Source: Myxococcus hansupus (GTDB lineage: Bacteria > Myxococcota > Myxococcia > Myxococcales > Myxococcaceae). Taken from it: 64,000 nucleotides of DNA. A model generated the notes under the pieces. The model had not been told where the DNA came from, did not search any database, and saw only the letters and a list, made by a program, of their open reading frames with translations. A program made the position numbers and the translations under genes. Below are positions 26,491 through 34,657 of the stretch, piece by piece; position 1 is the first letter of the stretch; the number at the start of each line of letters is the position of its first letter. Where the stretch lies: positions 3,554,501-3,618,500 of the forward strand of contig NZ_CP012109.1 in NCBI RefSeq assembly GCF_000280925.3, in the 5' to 3' direction.

Positions 26491-28197
26491 ATGTCAAATC
26501 GTTCGTCTGCCTTCCCCCGCCTCCGCCACCTGGCGGCGATGCTCGTCCTGGCGAGTGTCGCCATGGCTCCCGCGGCGTTCGCCCGCGGCCGCTACTACAA
26601 CGACTCCGGGAGCATCGAGACGCATCACCCGAACTGGATGAACTGGGTGCCGGACTCGACGCGGCTGTCCGCGCTGTCATTGCCCGGCACCCACGACACC
26701 ATGGCCTACCAGGGCTACGGTGGGTCGCTGACGCAGACGCAGTCCCTGGACCTGCGCAAGCAGTTGGAGGCGGGCGTCCGCGCGCTGGACATCCGCTGCC
26801 GGCACATCGCGGACAGCTTCACCATCCACCACGGCGTGGTCTACCTCCACGTCAACTTCGATGACGTCCTCCGGACGACCATCCAGTTTCTGAACGCGAA
26901 CCCCTCCGAGACGGTGGTGATGCGCGTCAAGAAGGAGCACACGGAGGAGAACGTCACCCGCAGCTTCGCCGAGACGTATCTGGCGTACCGGAACAACCCG
27001 GCCTACCGGCCCTACATCTGGACGGGCAGCCAGGTGCCGAGCCTGGGCGAGGTGCGGGGAAAGATTGTCATCCTGGATGACTTTGGTGGCGGGGCGTACG
27101 GCATCGCCTGGGGTAGCCTCAACCTCCAGGACGACTGGACGGTGTCGACGCTCTTCGACATCGGCAACAAGTGGAACAAGGTCCGGGCGCACCTGGAGCG
27201 GACGAACACCGGCGCGTCTTCCTCGCTGTTCGTCAACTTCCTCAGTGGTGCCTCCGCGCTCGCGCATCCCTACTCGGTGGCGGGTGGGCACAGCTCGATG
27301 GGCATCCGCGGGGTGAACGACTACGCCATTGACCACCTGGTGGCGGGCCACAACCAGCGCGCGGGCATCCTGTTCATGGACTTTCCGGGGGCGGGTTTGA
27401 TTGACGCCATCCTGGCGCTCAACTTCCGGCTGCTGTCGTCGACGACGTGGCTGCCGGACGACTTCAACGTCATTTTCAGGAACACCGCGCACACCATTGG
27501 CGGCAACGCCGAGCAGCGCTGGCACGGCATCCGGAACTTCGTCAACAACGCCGTCCCGGGGCGCTACTGGCACGTGATGGCCTTGAAGCGCGCCTGGGGC
27601 GCTTGGATGACCCACCAGGGCAATTACTATCAATCCGACAGCATGGATGATTACACCCACATCGCCTTTCCGACGAACTCGGTGACGAGCGTGGTGGGGA
27701 AGGGCACGCTGGAGAGCTACGTGCGAGGCCAGCTCGGGAGCTTGTCCGGTGGCGCGGGGGAGCGCGCGGTGGCGCTTCACGGCCGTCTGGGGGCCCGCTT
27801 CCCGTTCCAGCGCTGGGCGGTGGTGGTGAAGCAGTCGCCGGGCGGGCTGAGCAACTGGGCGTACTCGGACTACGGGCGGGGGGCGCACCTCTCGTCAGGG
27901 GACTATACGTACGCGGTCCAGGCGCACTCCGCCTCGGAGGGTGTCTATCTCCACGAGCACGGCAACTTCGAGGGCAACCTGGTGCGGCTCACGGGCGGCG
28001 TGAATGCGCTCGGAGACCTGGGCTTCAATGACGTGGCGAGCTCCCTCTCGGTCGTGGGGCCGTACCGGGCGACCCTGTGTGAGCACGTGAATCTGACGGG
28101 GCGGTGCACCACCGCGACGCAGAGCGTGAGTGACATCGACACCCTTCCGAATGGCCCGTGGAACGACCGCGTGTCCTCGGTGGCCATCTCCCGCTGA
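26491..28197 (+). CDS. Secreted PI-PLC-like phosphodiesterase with beta/gamma-crystallin tail (568 aa)
   Basis: Start ATG 26491 (MSNRSSAFPRLRHLA), giving a signal peptide ending AFA. The PI-PLC X domain covers about residues 40-330: LPGTHDTMAY (first catalytic His, then Asp), ALDIRCR (Arg) and FTIHHGVVYL (second His), as in bacterial phosphatidylinositol phospholipases C. The last 90 residues form a beta/gamma-crystallin-like domain with VYLHEHGNFEG and two copies of the calcium-binding N-D-x-x-S-S motif (NDVASS and NDRVSS). The product should cleave phosphatidylinositol or a related lipid outside the cell, perhaps from prey or host-like membranes. Confidence 0.88.
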   Translation: MSNRSSAFPRLRHLAAMLVLASVAMAPAAFARGRYYNDSGSIETHHPNWMNWVPDSTRLSALSLPGTHDTMAYQGYGGSLTQTQSLDLRKQLEAGVRALDIRCRHIADSFTIHHGVVYLHVNFDDVLRTTIQFLNANPSETVVMRVKKEHTEENVTRSFAETYLAYRNNPAYRPYIWTGSQVPSLGEVRGKIVILDDFGGGAYGIAWGSLNLQDDWTVSTLFDIGNKWNKVRAHLERTNTGASSSLFVNFLSGASALAHPYSVAGGHSSMGIRGVNDYAIDHLVAGHNQRAGILFMDFPGAGLIDAILALNFRLLSSTTWLPDDFNVIFRNTAHTIGGNAEQRWHGIRNFVNNAVPGRYWHVMALKRAWGAWMTHQGNYYQSDSMDDYTHIAFPTNSVTSVVGKGTLESYVRGQLGSLSGGAGERAVALHGRLGARFPFQRWAVVVKQSPGGLSNWAYSDYGRGAHLSSGDYTYAVQAHSASEGVYLHEHGNFEGNLVRLTGGVNALGDLGFNDVASSLSVVGPYRATLCEHVNLTGRCTTATQSVSDIDTLPNGPWNDRVSSVAISR

Positions 28198-28309
28198 GTC
28201 CGGGCATGACGCGGTCCGTGTGAGCACGGGAGCAGACGCCGCTTGCCCCCAGGCGCGGGCGGCGTCAGGTTCTCCTTCCTGAAGCGGCATTCGCATTCAA
28301 GGAGGGCAC

Positions 28310-28693
28310 GTGGCGTACAAGCCTGAGGGGTATACATCCGTGGCGCCGTACCTCGTCGTCGACGGGGCGGGCAGGACCGTCGACTTTCTGGTGGAGGTGT
28401 TCGGCGCGGAACGGCTGCGCATGGTTCCCGGGGACAACGGCCGGTTGATGCACGGTGAGGTGCGCATCGATGACACGGTCATCATGCTGAGCGAAGCCGC
28501 CAACGGTTGGCCGGCGGTCGCCAGCCACGTTCACCTGTACGTCGCGGACGTGGATGGCATCTACCAGCGCGCGCTCGCCGCTGGGGCCGAGGCCGTCAAG
28601 ACGCCGGTCAATTCGGGAGATGGCGACAAGCGCGGCGGGTTCCGTGACGCGGGCGGAACCACGTGGTGGGTCGCGACGCAGGAATCGAACTGA
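28310..28693 (+). CDS. VOC/PhnB-like glyoxalase-fold protein (127 aa)
   Basis: GTG 28310 has AAGGAGGG seven bases upstream, which decides the start. The fold is the PhnB-like branch of the vicinal-oxygen-chelate family: SVAPYLVVDGAGRTVDFLVE, FGAERL, HGEVRIDDTVIMLSE, HVHLYVADVDGIYQRALAAG and DAGGTTWWVAT. These proteins are often of unknown substrate. It stands alone between the PLC gene and the convergent ArsR/SRPBCC operon. Confidence 0.88.
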   Translation: MAYKPEGYTSVAPYLVVDGAGRTVDFLVEVFGAERLRMVPGDNGRLMHGEVRIDDTVIMLSEAANGWPAVASHVHLYVADVDGIYQRALAAGAEAVKTPVNSGDGDKRGGFRDAGGTTWWVATQESN

Positions 28694-28758
28694 GCTTTGG
28701 AAGGAGACGGGCTCCCGGCGCGAAGGCGTGCTCCGGGGTTCGTCCTCCGTCCGGGGTT

Positions 28759-28790
28759 GCTGGCGGTGCGGGTCAACGAGGGCCGCCAGC
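28759..28790. terminator. Weak hairpin between convergent genes
   Basis: GCTGGCGG (28759-28766) can pair with CCGCCAGC (28783-28790) across a 16-base loop, in the 196-base gap between the VOC gene and the SRPBCC gene. There is no T tract. The rest of this gap shows nothing else of note. Confidence 0.3.
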
Positions 28791-28889
28791 GGGCAGAATC
28801 AGAGCTTCGGATGCGGATGATTGTTGGCTGGCTTTGCGGCGAGGCGCGCGGGTGATGACAGGTCTGCGACTGGACGGGTGGGGGCGCGT

Positions 28890-29342
28890 TCAGCGTGTGA
28901 GCTCGAGCGCCAGCTTTTCGAACAGCTCCTTCGTTCCCGCCTCGCGTCCGCGGACCGCGTCCTGGCCGCCTTCGAAGTACGCGCCCTGCTCGGTATAGGT
29001 GAGACGTGTCGTGTCGCCCTCGGTGCTGAACTGCACCGTCACCAGCGATGAGGAGATGTTCTTGCCGGCGACAGTCATCGTATAGGCGAAGACGATGCGC
29101 TCATTGGGAATGATGTCCGTGTAGAGCGTGTCATTGCCAATCTCCGGTCCACCCTGGAAGCGGAAGACGCCGCCTTCACGGCTGCCCGCCTTGAAGTTGA
29201 GCTCGTACCGGACAATCTCCCAGCCTTCGCCTTCGACGAACCAGCGGCGGCGAATCTCGGGGTTCTCGAACGCGTTGAACACGCGGGCGATGGGGGCGCT
29301 GAAGGTCCGGTCGACGGTGAAGGTGCTGTGAACGAGGGTCAT
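28890..29342 (-). CDS. SRPBCC/AHSA1-family protein (150 aa)
   Basis: Typical START-like AHSA1 fold: VDRTFSAPIARVFNAFENPE at the N-terminus, RRRWFVEGEGWE, GGVFRFQGGPEIGND and TDIIPNERIVFAYTM. It ends with YFEGGQDAVRGREAG and a closing amphipathic helix (TKELFEKLALEL). These small proteins bind hydrophobic ligands. Overlaps the ArsR gene by four bases (ATGA), a very common pairing, and is probably repressed by that regulator. Confidence 0.92.
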   Translation of the reverse strand: MTLVHSTFTVDRTFSAPIARVFNAFENPEIRRRWFVEGEGWEIVRYELNFKAGSREGGVFRFQGGPEIGNDTLYTDIIPNERIVFAYTMTVAGKNISSSLVTVQFSTEGDTTRLTYTEQGAYFEGGQDAVRGREAGTKELFEKLALELTR

Positions 29343-29686
29343 GGCTTCTTTCCCGAGGGTGGGGTGGTGGGTTCGGCAAGGAGTGCTTCGAGACGGTCGA
29401 ACTTGCGTTCGATGAGGCTGCGACGGTCGGCAATCCATTGCCCCGCGACCTGGAGGCCCTTGGCGTCCAGCCGGCACGAGCGCACGCGGCCGACCTTTTC
29501 GGTCGCCACGAGCCCGCTCTCCTCCAGCACTTGAAGGTGCTGGACCACGGCCGCCAACGAGATGCCAAGCGGTTGGGCGAGCGCACTGACCGAACAGGGC
29601 CCGTGCCCCAGCTTCTCCACGATGGCGCGACGTGTCGGGTCGCCCAGCGCGTGGAAGACACGGTCAATGTCGGATTGGTTAGGCAC
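29339..29686 (-). CDS. ArsR-family winged-helix repressor (115 aa)
   Basis: GTG 29686 (MPNQSDIDRVFHALGDPTRR) is preferred over the upstream ATG at 29722, because a good promoter covers the extra residues. The winged helix is clear: RRAIVEKLGHGPCSVSALAQ, then ISLAAVVQHLQVLEESGLVA as the recognition helix region, and GRVRSCRLD as the wing. There are no metal-binding Cys pairs of the classical ArsR type, so it likely senses another ligand, perhaps one bound by the SRPBCC partner with which it overlaps. The transcript may begin at or very near the GTG (leaderless). Confidence 0.9.
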   Translation of the reverse strand: MPNQSDIDRVFHALGDPTRRAIVEKLGHGPCSVSALAQPLGISLAAVVQHLQVLEESGLVATEKVGRVRSCRLDAKGLQVAGQWIADRRSLIERKFDRLEALLAEPTTPPSGKKP

Positions 29687-29688
29687 GG

Positions 29689-29741
29689 ACTTAAGTATTG
29701 GGCGCGGGAGGCCCATAGTCAAGTCGCGACTAAAGTATTGG
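29689..29741 (-). promoter_or_regulatory. Promoter and operator repeats of the ArsR/SRPBCC operon
   Basis: Reading leftwards, TTGACT (29722-29717) and AATACT (29699-29694) are separated by exactly 17 bases, a good sigma-70-type promoter. Only 7 bases lie between the -10 and the GTG. Flanking it are two 13-base direct repeats (forward strand ACTTAAGTATTGG at 29689 and ACTAAAGTATTGG at 29729) 40 bases apart, and a perfect palindrome AGTCGCGACT (29722-29731) next to the -35. These look like operator sites for autorepression. Confidence 0.6.
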
Positions 29742-29767
29742 ATTCCGGCGGGCGCGGCCGTTGAGCG

Positions 29768-30292
29768 TCAGCGTTCCCCTGGAACGTAGAGTCGGTTGGG
29801 CGTGCCCTCGTAGTCCACGTGGCGTTCGAGCCGCATCCCGAGTCGCTCCGCGACGCGGAGGGAGGCCACGTTGTCTGGGTGGATGATGGCGATCACGGGA
29901 ACCTCGGGCAGGTGCCGCCGCGCCAGGTCCAGCGCGGCTCGGGCCATCTCTGTCGCGAAGCCCGAGCCCCACGTCCGGGGCGAGAACCGGTAGGCGAGGT
30001 TCAGGACCAGCAGGCCTTCGAGCACCTTGTAGCGCAGGCCTCCGAAGCCCACGACGTCGCCCGGAGCCTCTCGCCGCTCGGCGACCCAGTAGCCGAGGTC
30101 CCGCTGCGCCCAGTCCTCCATCCACAGCGCGGTCCGATGGCGAGCCTCGTCCATCGAGGTCATGGCGCCAGTGAGGCTGAACCGGTTGGTCTCCGGATCC
30201 GAGTGCAGGGTGAACACCGCGTTCACGTCGCTTCGGCTGACCGCGCGAAGCAGCAAGCGTTCCGTCGTGACGCGTTCAAAGGCTTCGCGCAT
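29768..30292 (-). CDS. GNAT-family N-acetyltransferase (174 aa)
   Basis: RimJ/RimL-like GNAT fold: TTERLLLRAVSRSDVNAVFT, a central strand VVGFGGLRYK, the acetyl-CoA-binding loop region FSPRTWGSGFATEMARAALD (an R/Q-x-x-G-x-G/A variant), and IHPDNVASLRVAERLGMRLE, the usual N-x-x-S-x-x-V-x-E-x-L-G-M. It should acetylate an amino group of a protein or small molecule. Start ATG 30292 is chosen because the fold begins immediately. Separate from the neighbouring ArsR operon though on the same strand. Confidence 0.92.
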   Translation of the reverse strand: MREAFERVTTERLLLRAVSRSDVNAVFTLHSDPETNRFSLTGAMTSMDEARHRTALWMEDWAQRDLGYWVAERREAPGDVVGFGGLRYKVLEGLLVLNLAYRFSPRTWGSGFATEMARAALDLARRHLPEVPVIAIIHPDNVASLRVAERLGMRLERHVDYEGTPNRLYVPGER

Positions 30293-30534
30293 GGCTGGCA
30301 GCGTGCCTCGGGATGCGCCCCCGCGCCACATGCGCATCGTCACCGTGATGCCCCGACTCACCGCACGGGGGCGTTTCCGGCGACGCGGTGTCGCGCGAGG
30401 CGCATCGGCAATGCCTCTTCACACAGAGGGGCCTGCTCATCATCGACGGCCGTGCCTTGGCGTCGACCTCTCGACATCACGTGGCGGCTTCCCACGATGG
30501 TGGGCGTGTCGCGCGCGCCAGTAGCGTCGTTGGG

Positions 30535-30951
30535 ATGAAAACTCCCTCTGTAGGAAGCTGGCGTCTGGGTGTCCTTGTCCTGTGTGTGGCGGCGGCGTTG
30601 AGCGCGTGCAACGCGGGGGACCCGGGCGAGGGCACGGTCGACCTCGAGTCCGGTGATTCCGCGCTGACGTGTTTCGAAACCCAGTCGTGCGCGGACGCCT
30701 CTCCCCGGGGGTTGTGTACGTGCGAGACGGAGCTGCGCGTCGTGACGAGGTCGGCGACGAACCCGCTCCGCTGCCACCGGGCCATGGAGGTCGCGAGAGA
30801 GCGGGCGTACGCCGCCGCCGAGGCAGCCTGTTCCGTGGGCATCTGCAACCCCGTGGAGCGGGAGCGCCTCTGTGAGGTGGGGCCGGATGGGCTCGGCCAC
30901 GCCCTTTTTGAATTGACGTACTCCTGCTGGGATTCGGTGACCTGCGGGTAG
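30535..30951 (+). CDS. Cys-rich lipoprotein (138 aa)
   Basis: ATG 30535 starts MKTPSVGSWRLGVLVLCVAA and reaches the lipobox LSAC, so it is exported and lipid-anchored. The mature part has eight or more Cys (CFETQSCADASPRGLCTCE, CSVGICN, CCW-like end YSCWDSVTCG). No family recognised. It resembles in style the other Cys-rich lipoprotein at 25794 but without visible sequence identity. Confidence 0.7.
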   Translation: MKTPSVGSWRLGVLVLCVAAALSACNAGDPGEGTVDLESGDSALTCFETQSCADASPRGLCTCETELRVVTRSATNPLRCHRAMEVARERAYAAAEAACSVGICNPVERERLCEVGPDGLGHALFELTYSCWDSVTCG

Positions 30952-30997
30952 CGGAGGCATGGCGCCGCCTGCGCGTCAGCCGCACGGAGTGCAGGCG

Positions 30998-31663
30998 TCA
31001 GAACTGGCCGCTCATTCCCAGCACGGTGTGCCCGGGGCCCAACGCGAGGGCGGGCTGCAGGCTGACCGCCTGCGGCTCTTCGGGGCGCGAGTTGAGGGCG
31101 TGTGACACTTCGTACCCGACGATGGCGCCAAGCAGCGGCCCCACCATGATGGCGAGCGGTTGGATGTCGGTATTGGGGACCAGGTACGCGGTCGCGAGTC
31201 CAGCGCCAGCCCCCACCGCAGCCCCCGCGAACGCGCCAGCCTGGGTGCCTTTGCCATCCACGAGTCCCGCGCCCGCCCAGACGCCGATGGGCGCTCCGAT
31301 CATCATTCCACCCAGGGCTCCGAGCGCCGCGTAATCCCAGCAGCCAAGGCCGATCGGGCCGCTGCCGCCGTCACAAAGCGCGAGTCCAATGACTGCGCCC
31401 GGAATCACCGCGGCGAACGAGGTCAGCGCGATCCCGCCCACTTCCGCTGCGACACGTGCCACCGGGGACCCTGGGCTGGGCGTGCGTCCTGGCGCGGGTG
31501 GGAGTTCCAGCAGTCGAGGCCCTCCCTGAGGTTTTTCGTTCGGCACAGGGGTGTCCTCGAGAAGTCGCAAGCCCGTGTGCGCGAGACCGGAGCCCGGTGC
31601 GATGAGCGCCAACCCGAGGAACAGCGGACACATCCATGTGAGCAGGGCCTTGAGCGATGTCAT
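30998..31663 (-). CDS. Gly/Ala-rich membrane-associated exoprotein (221 aa)
   Basis: ATG 31663 begins a signal peptide (MTSLKALLTWMCPLFLGLAL, AHT site). The centre has several Gly/Ala-rich hydrophobic stretches (AAVIPGAVIGLAL, AALGALGGMMIGAPIGVWAGAG, AGAAVGAGAGLATAYLV) that resemble glycine-zipper segments able to sit in membranes. The C-terminal end (PALALGPGHTVLGMSGQF) ends in Phe, as outer-membrane proteins do. Function unknown. Confidence 0.65.
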   Translation of the reverse strand: MTSLKALLTWMCPLFLGLALIAPGSGLAHTGLRLLEDTPVPNEKPQGGPRLLELPPAPGRTPSPGSPVARVAAEVGGIALTSFAAVIPGAVIGLALCDGGSGPIGLGCWDYAALGALGGMMIGAPIGVWAGAGLVDGKGTQAGAFAGAAVGAGAGLATAYLVPNTDIQPLAIMVGPLLGAIVGYEVSHALNSRPEEPQAVSLQPALALGPGHTVLGMSGQF

Positions 31664-31848
31664 GGCCCGGCGTGTTGCAAGGCCAAGGCCGCGCCGTTGG
31701 CGCGCCAACTCCAGAGGGGTTCCGCGTTCCACCGAAAGGTGTTTGTGCAGCCCGTTGCACGTTCGGTCCGTCGGTGTGCAGTCGACTTCGCGAACGCGGC
31801 CCTGGGGCTCGGCGCGCGCCGCGTGCGCGGCGGGGGTATGCTGTCCCG

Positions 31849-32523
31849 GTGCATGTCGCTTCCCTCGCCGCTGGGCTGCTGACGCTGACGGGCGCGCTCG
31901 GTACGGAGGTGCGCCGTGACGGCTACCAGTTCCGTCCGCCCGAAGGCTTCCACATGGTGCGCTGGGAGCAATACGCGGGCTCCCGCGTGGGCGCGGTGGG
32001 CTTGGACGCGGAGACGCCGCGCGTGCTGTCCGCCGCGCTGACGGATGGCGAGGGCCCCGACGCGGCCACGTTCCTCGTCTCCGTGGTGAGCAGCGGCTTC
32101 AGCGCGAGCCCCTCCGACCGTGAAGACTTCGCCTCGGCCGTGATGCAGCACTACCGGCGTGAGCTGGGCCTCCAGTTGTCGCCGGAGCGCGTGGAGCGCA
32201 TCGGTGGGACGACGCCTCGGGTGGAGGTCCTGGGTACGCTGCGCGAGGCGGGGCAGGTGCGCACGGTGTTGATCGCCGGGCTGGCCTCGGAAGGGGAGCA
32301 CGCCGTGGTGACCGTGAGCGCGCCGGCCGTGCGCTGGCAGGCGCTGGCGCCGCAGGTGCGCGCGTCCTTGGAGACGTTCCGGCATGAAGTACCGAACGCC
32401 GCGGGCCCGGTGCCACGCCGGCTGCTGGGCGCGCTGGCGGGGACCCTCGCGGGCGCGTTGGTCGTCTCGTACACGGCCTGGCGCAGGCGGCGGCTGCGGC
32501 ACGCCGCGAACACGTCCGTGTGA
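31849..32523 (+). CDS. Exported protein with C-terminal membrane anchor (224 aa)
   Basis: GTG 31849 begins MHVASLAAGLLTLTGALGTE, a short signal-like sequence; longer in-frame starts would cover the divergent promoter area. The body is a mixed alpha/beta domain (YQFRPPEGFHMVRWEQYAGS, LIAGLASEGEHAVVTVSAPA) and a C-terminal membrane helix (about residues 190-210, LLGALAGTLAGALVVSYTAW) ends in RRRRLRH. It is therefore probably held in the inner membrane facing the periplasm. No family recognised. Confidence 0.65.
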   Translation: MHVASLAAGLLTLTGALGTEVRRDGYQFRPPEGFHMVRWEQYAGSRVGAVGLDAETPRVLSAALTDGEGPDAATFLVSVVSSGFSASPSDREDFASAVMQHYRRELGLQLSPERVERIGGTTPRVEVLGTLREAGQVRTVLIAGLASEGEHAVVTVSAPAVRWQALAPQVRASLETFRHEVPNAAGPVPRRLLGALAGTLAGALVVSYTAWRRRRLRHAANTSV

Positions 32524-32535
32524 ATCACCACCGCG

Positions 32536-32967
32536 CTACGTGGGCTCGGGCGCGAGCGGCGGGACGGGCGTCGGCTTCTGGTGCTCATCCAGCGCGACCA
32601 TGATGAACCGCCCGCGTGTGCACAGCTCGCGGACGCCGGTGAGCAGCTCCTCGGCGAACAGCTCCACCTCCACCGTGAGGGACGTCCTGCCGGTGGAGAC
32701 GACCCTGCCCACCAGCTCCACGAGCTGTCCCTGCCGGACAGGGACGTGGAAGTCTACGCGCTCGCTGGAGGCGGTGACGATGTTGCGCCGGGTGTAGCGG
32801 CTCGCGGTGATGAACGCGGACATGTCCATCATCCGCAGGGCCTGACCGCCGAAGAGGACGCCGGAGTGCGTGGCCTGGTCGGGGAACACCATGTCCACCA
32901 TCCGGGTCTCGGTGGCGGAGGAGGGCAGCGACGGCATCGGAGGGTTCATGGGCGGGACTCCTGGCAT
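32536..32967 (-). CDS. Acyl-CoA thioesterase, YciA/hotdog type (143 aa)
   Basis: A single hotdog domain with the signature of the acyl-CoA hydrolase (YciA/BACH) group: MVFPDQATHSGVLFGGQALRMMD, where Asn/Asp and Gly-rich turn form the active site, then SERVDFHVPVRQGQLVELVG and a TSLTVEVELF strand. It should hydrolyse acyl-CoA to free acid and CoA. Start at 32967 or, equally likely, at the internal ATG 32949 (MNPPMPSL). Convergent with the preceding gene, 12 bases apart. Confidence 0.9.
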   Translation of the reverse strand: MPGVPPMNPPMPSLPSSATETRMVDMVFPDQATHSGVLFGGQALRMMDMSAFITASRYTRRNIVTASSERVDFHVPVRQGQLVELVGRVVSTGRTSLTVEVELFAEELLTGVRELCTRGRFIMVALDEHQKPTPVPPLAPEPT

Positions 32968-33060
32968 GCCATCACCGATGGCCGCGACACATCATGGGCC
33001 TCGCATGACAGTATCGGCAGCGGTGCGGGCCGCCAAGTCACATATGCCACACGCGACTCC

Positions 33061-34464
33061 TCAGTGCAGTGAGAGGAACACGCGTGCCTGCGGGATGCCT
33101 CGCGAGACGGTGTCGTAGTCGCGGAAGAAGCTGTTGCGCTCGAAGAACGTGAAGCTGGCGCCCAGGCCCAGGTTGGCGAACAGCGGCACGTCCAGCAGCA
33201 GCGTGCCTTCGTGGACCAGGTGGTTGCCGTCCGCGCCGTTCAACGTGTGGATCCACGTCGAGCCCGCGTGCAGCTTGAGGTACTCCCAGGGCCAGCGGCC
33301 GTACGAGGCCTCGATGTGGAAGCCCAGTCCCGGGCCGTAGTCGTAGTCGCGTCCTATCAACTCGGCGTACTCGGAGGAGATGCCGGCGAGCACCAGCCCT
33401 CGCAGGTGCAGCGACAGACGCAGCTCGCGCCCCTGCTGCGTCACGTACCGGTACACCAGCCCCGCGCCGAGCGACTGTCCGCCCAGCTCATAGGCCTGGT
33501 TGTCATTGAAGTCGAAGTGCTGGAACGCGCCCAGCAGGATGCGCTCGTTGCCGCTGCTCTCCAGCGAGAGCATCGCCAGGGCGCCTTTGACCTCCGCGCG
33601 GCTGATGAGCCGGCCCTCGCCCGTGGTGAACTGCACGCCCATGTTGAAGGCGTCGAACGGCGCCTTCACCGGGAAGCGCAGGGCGTCGCCGTAGCGCAGG
33701 TCCAGCTCCGCGAAGAACTGGTTCAGCGGCTCGCCCGCGTCGATGTTGAGATACCCCGAGCGCAGCAGGGTGGCGAACACCGGGGGCTGCCAGTCCTCGG
33801 GCGTGGGGGCGCTGCGCCAGGCGTCTCCGCGCACCACCCGGTTGAAGCCCCGGATGGGGTTGAGCAGGCCCGCGGAGACCTCGCGGGCGACGCGCCGGGT
33901 GCCCGTGTCGCGCTGGTCCAGCAGCATGGAGGACAGCCGGTAGATGGCCTCGCCCTGCGCCCAGCCCCCCATGGTGGTGTTGATGAGGTCGTTGATGGAC
34001 GGCAGCTTCTGCTCGCCGAAGAGCTCCCATTGGAGGCTGCCCAGGAGCGTGAAGGCCGTGGCGCCCCAGTAGCCGAAGCCGTGGTCCCGGGCGGCGTTGA
34101 AGTACGCGCTGCCGTGGTAGGGGTGGGCGAACTGGTTCGTGCTGAAATCGTCTCGGTCCCAGACAAAGCCCGTCGCCAGGTTCCGGCGCCACGTGCGCAG
34201 GTTCACCACCGACCAGTCCTTTTTCAGGACATACATGTTGAAGGCCCACACGGTGGCGTTGATGGCCGTCACTTCCAGCAGGGCCCAGCCGAGCTGACGG
34301 GGCCGGGGCTCCGTGGCCTCCGCGTCCTCGCCCGTTTCGACTCGGGGGGCGTCCGCGGGGTAGCTCGCGGGTCGGGCCAGCGAGGGGAGCAGTGTCAGCA
34401 GCAGCGCGGCCGTCCGCCACCTCGGCGCCTGGACGCGCACGCCGCCCCGCTGGCTGTGGCGCAT
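33061..34464 (-). CDS. DUF3943-type outer-membrane protein (467 aa)
   Basis: Start ATG 34464 (MRHSQRGGVRV) gives a basic N-terminus and a hydrophobic signal sequence (TAALLLTLLPSLARP). The body fits DUF3943: WALLEVTAINATVWAFNMYV, FVWDRDDFSTNQFAHPYHGS, YWGATAFTLLGSLQWELFGE, NDLINTTMGGWAQGEAIYRL and LLNPIRGFNR. The C-terminal half alternates hydrophobic and polar residues and looks like barrel strands (YRYVTQQGRELRLSLHLRGL). Probably a periplasmic or outer-membrane protein; function unknown. Confidence 0.8.
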   Translation of the reverse strand: MRHSQRGGVRVQAPRWRTAALLLTLLPSLARPASYPADAPRVETGEDAEATEPRPRQLGWALLEVTAINATVWAFNMYVLKKDWSVVNLRTWRRNLATGFVWDRDDFSTNQFAHPYHGSAYFNAARDHGFGYWGATAFTLLGSLQWELFGEQKLPSINDLINTTMGGWAQGEAIYRLSSMLLDQRDTGTRRVAREVSAGLLNPIRGFNRVVRGDAWRSAPTPEDWQPPVFATLLRSGYLNIDAGEPLNQFFAELDLRYGDALRFPVKAPFDAFNMGVQFTTGEGRLISRAEVKGALAMLSLESSGNERILLGAFQHFDFNDNQAYELGGQSLGAGLVYRYVTQQGRELRLSLHLRGLVLAGISSEYAELIGRDYDYGPGLGFHIEASYGRWPWEYLKLHAGSTWIHTLNGADGNHLVHEGTLLLDVPLFANLGLGASFTFFERNSFFRDYDTVSRGIPQARVFLSLH

Positions 34465-34657
34465 GTCGGCTCCCCCACCCGGAGGCGGAACATGGGGACC
34501 CGGTGGAAGGCTCGCCATGGACCGCTGGCGCGGCCCCGGGTCGACCGGTGGACAGGCGCTTCGGACGCCCGCCTGGTGGCTTCCTCGCGCCTTCGGAAGG
34601 AGGGGGTGTGTCGGAACGTCCCACGGCGGGCGCGGTGGGGTAGGGTGCGCCGCATCC

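Noticed and set aside
28809..28860. Tiny open frame in the gap after the VOC gene
   Set aside because: Only about 14 codons with no good ribosome site.
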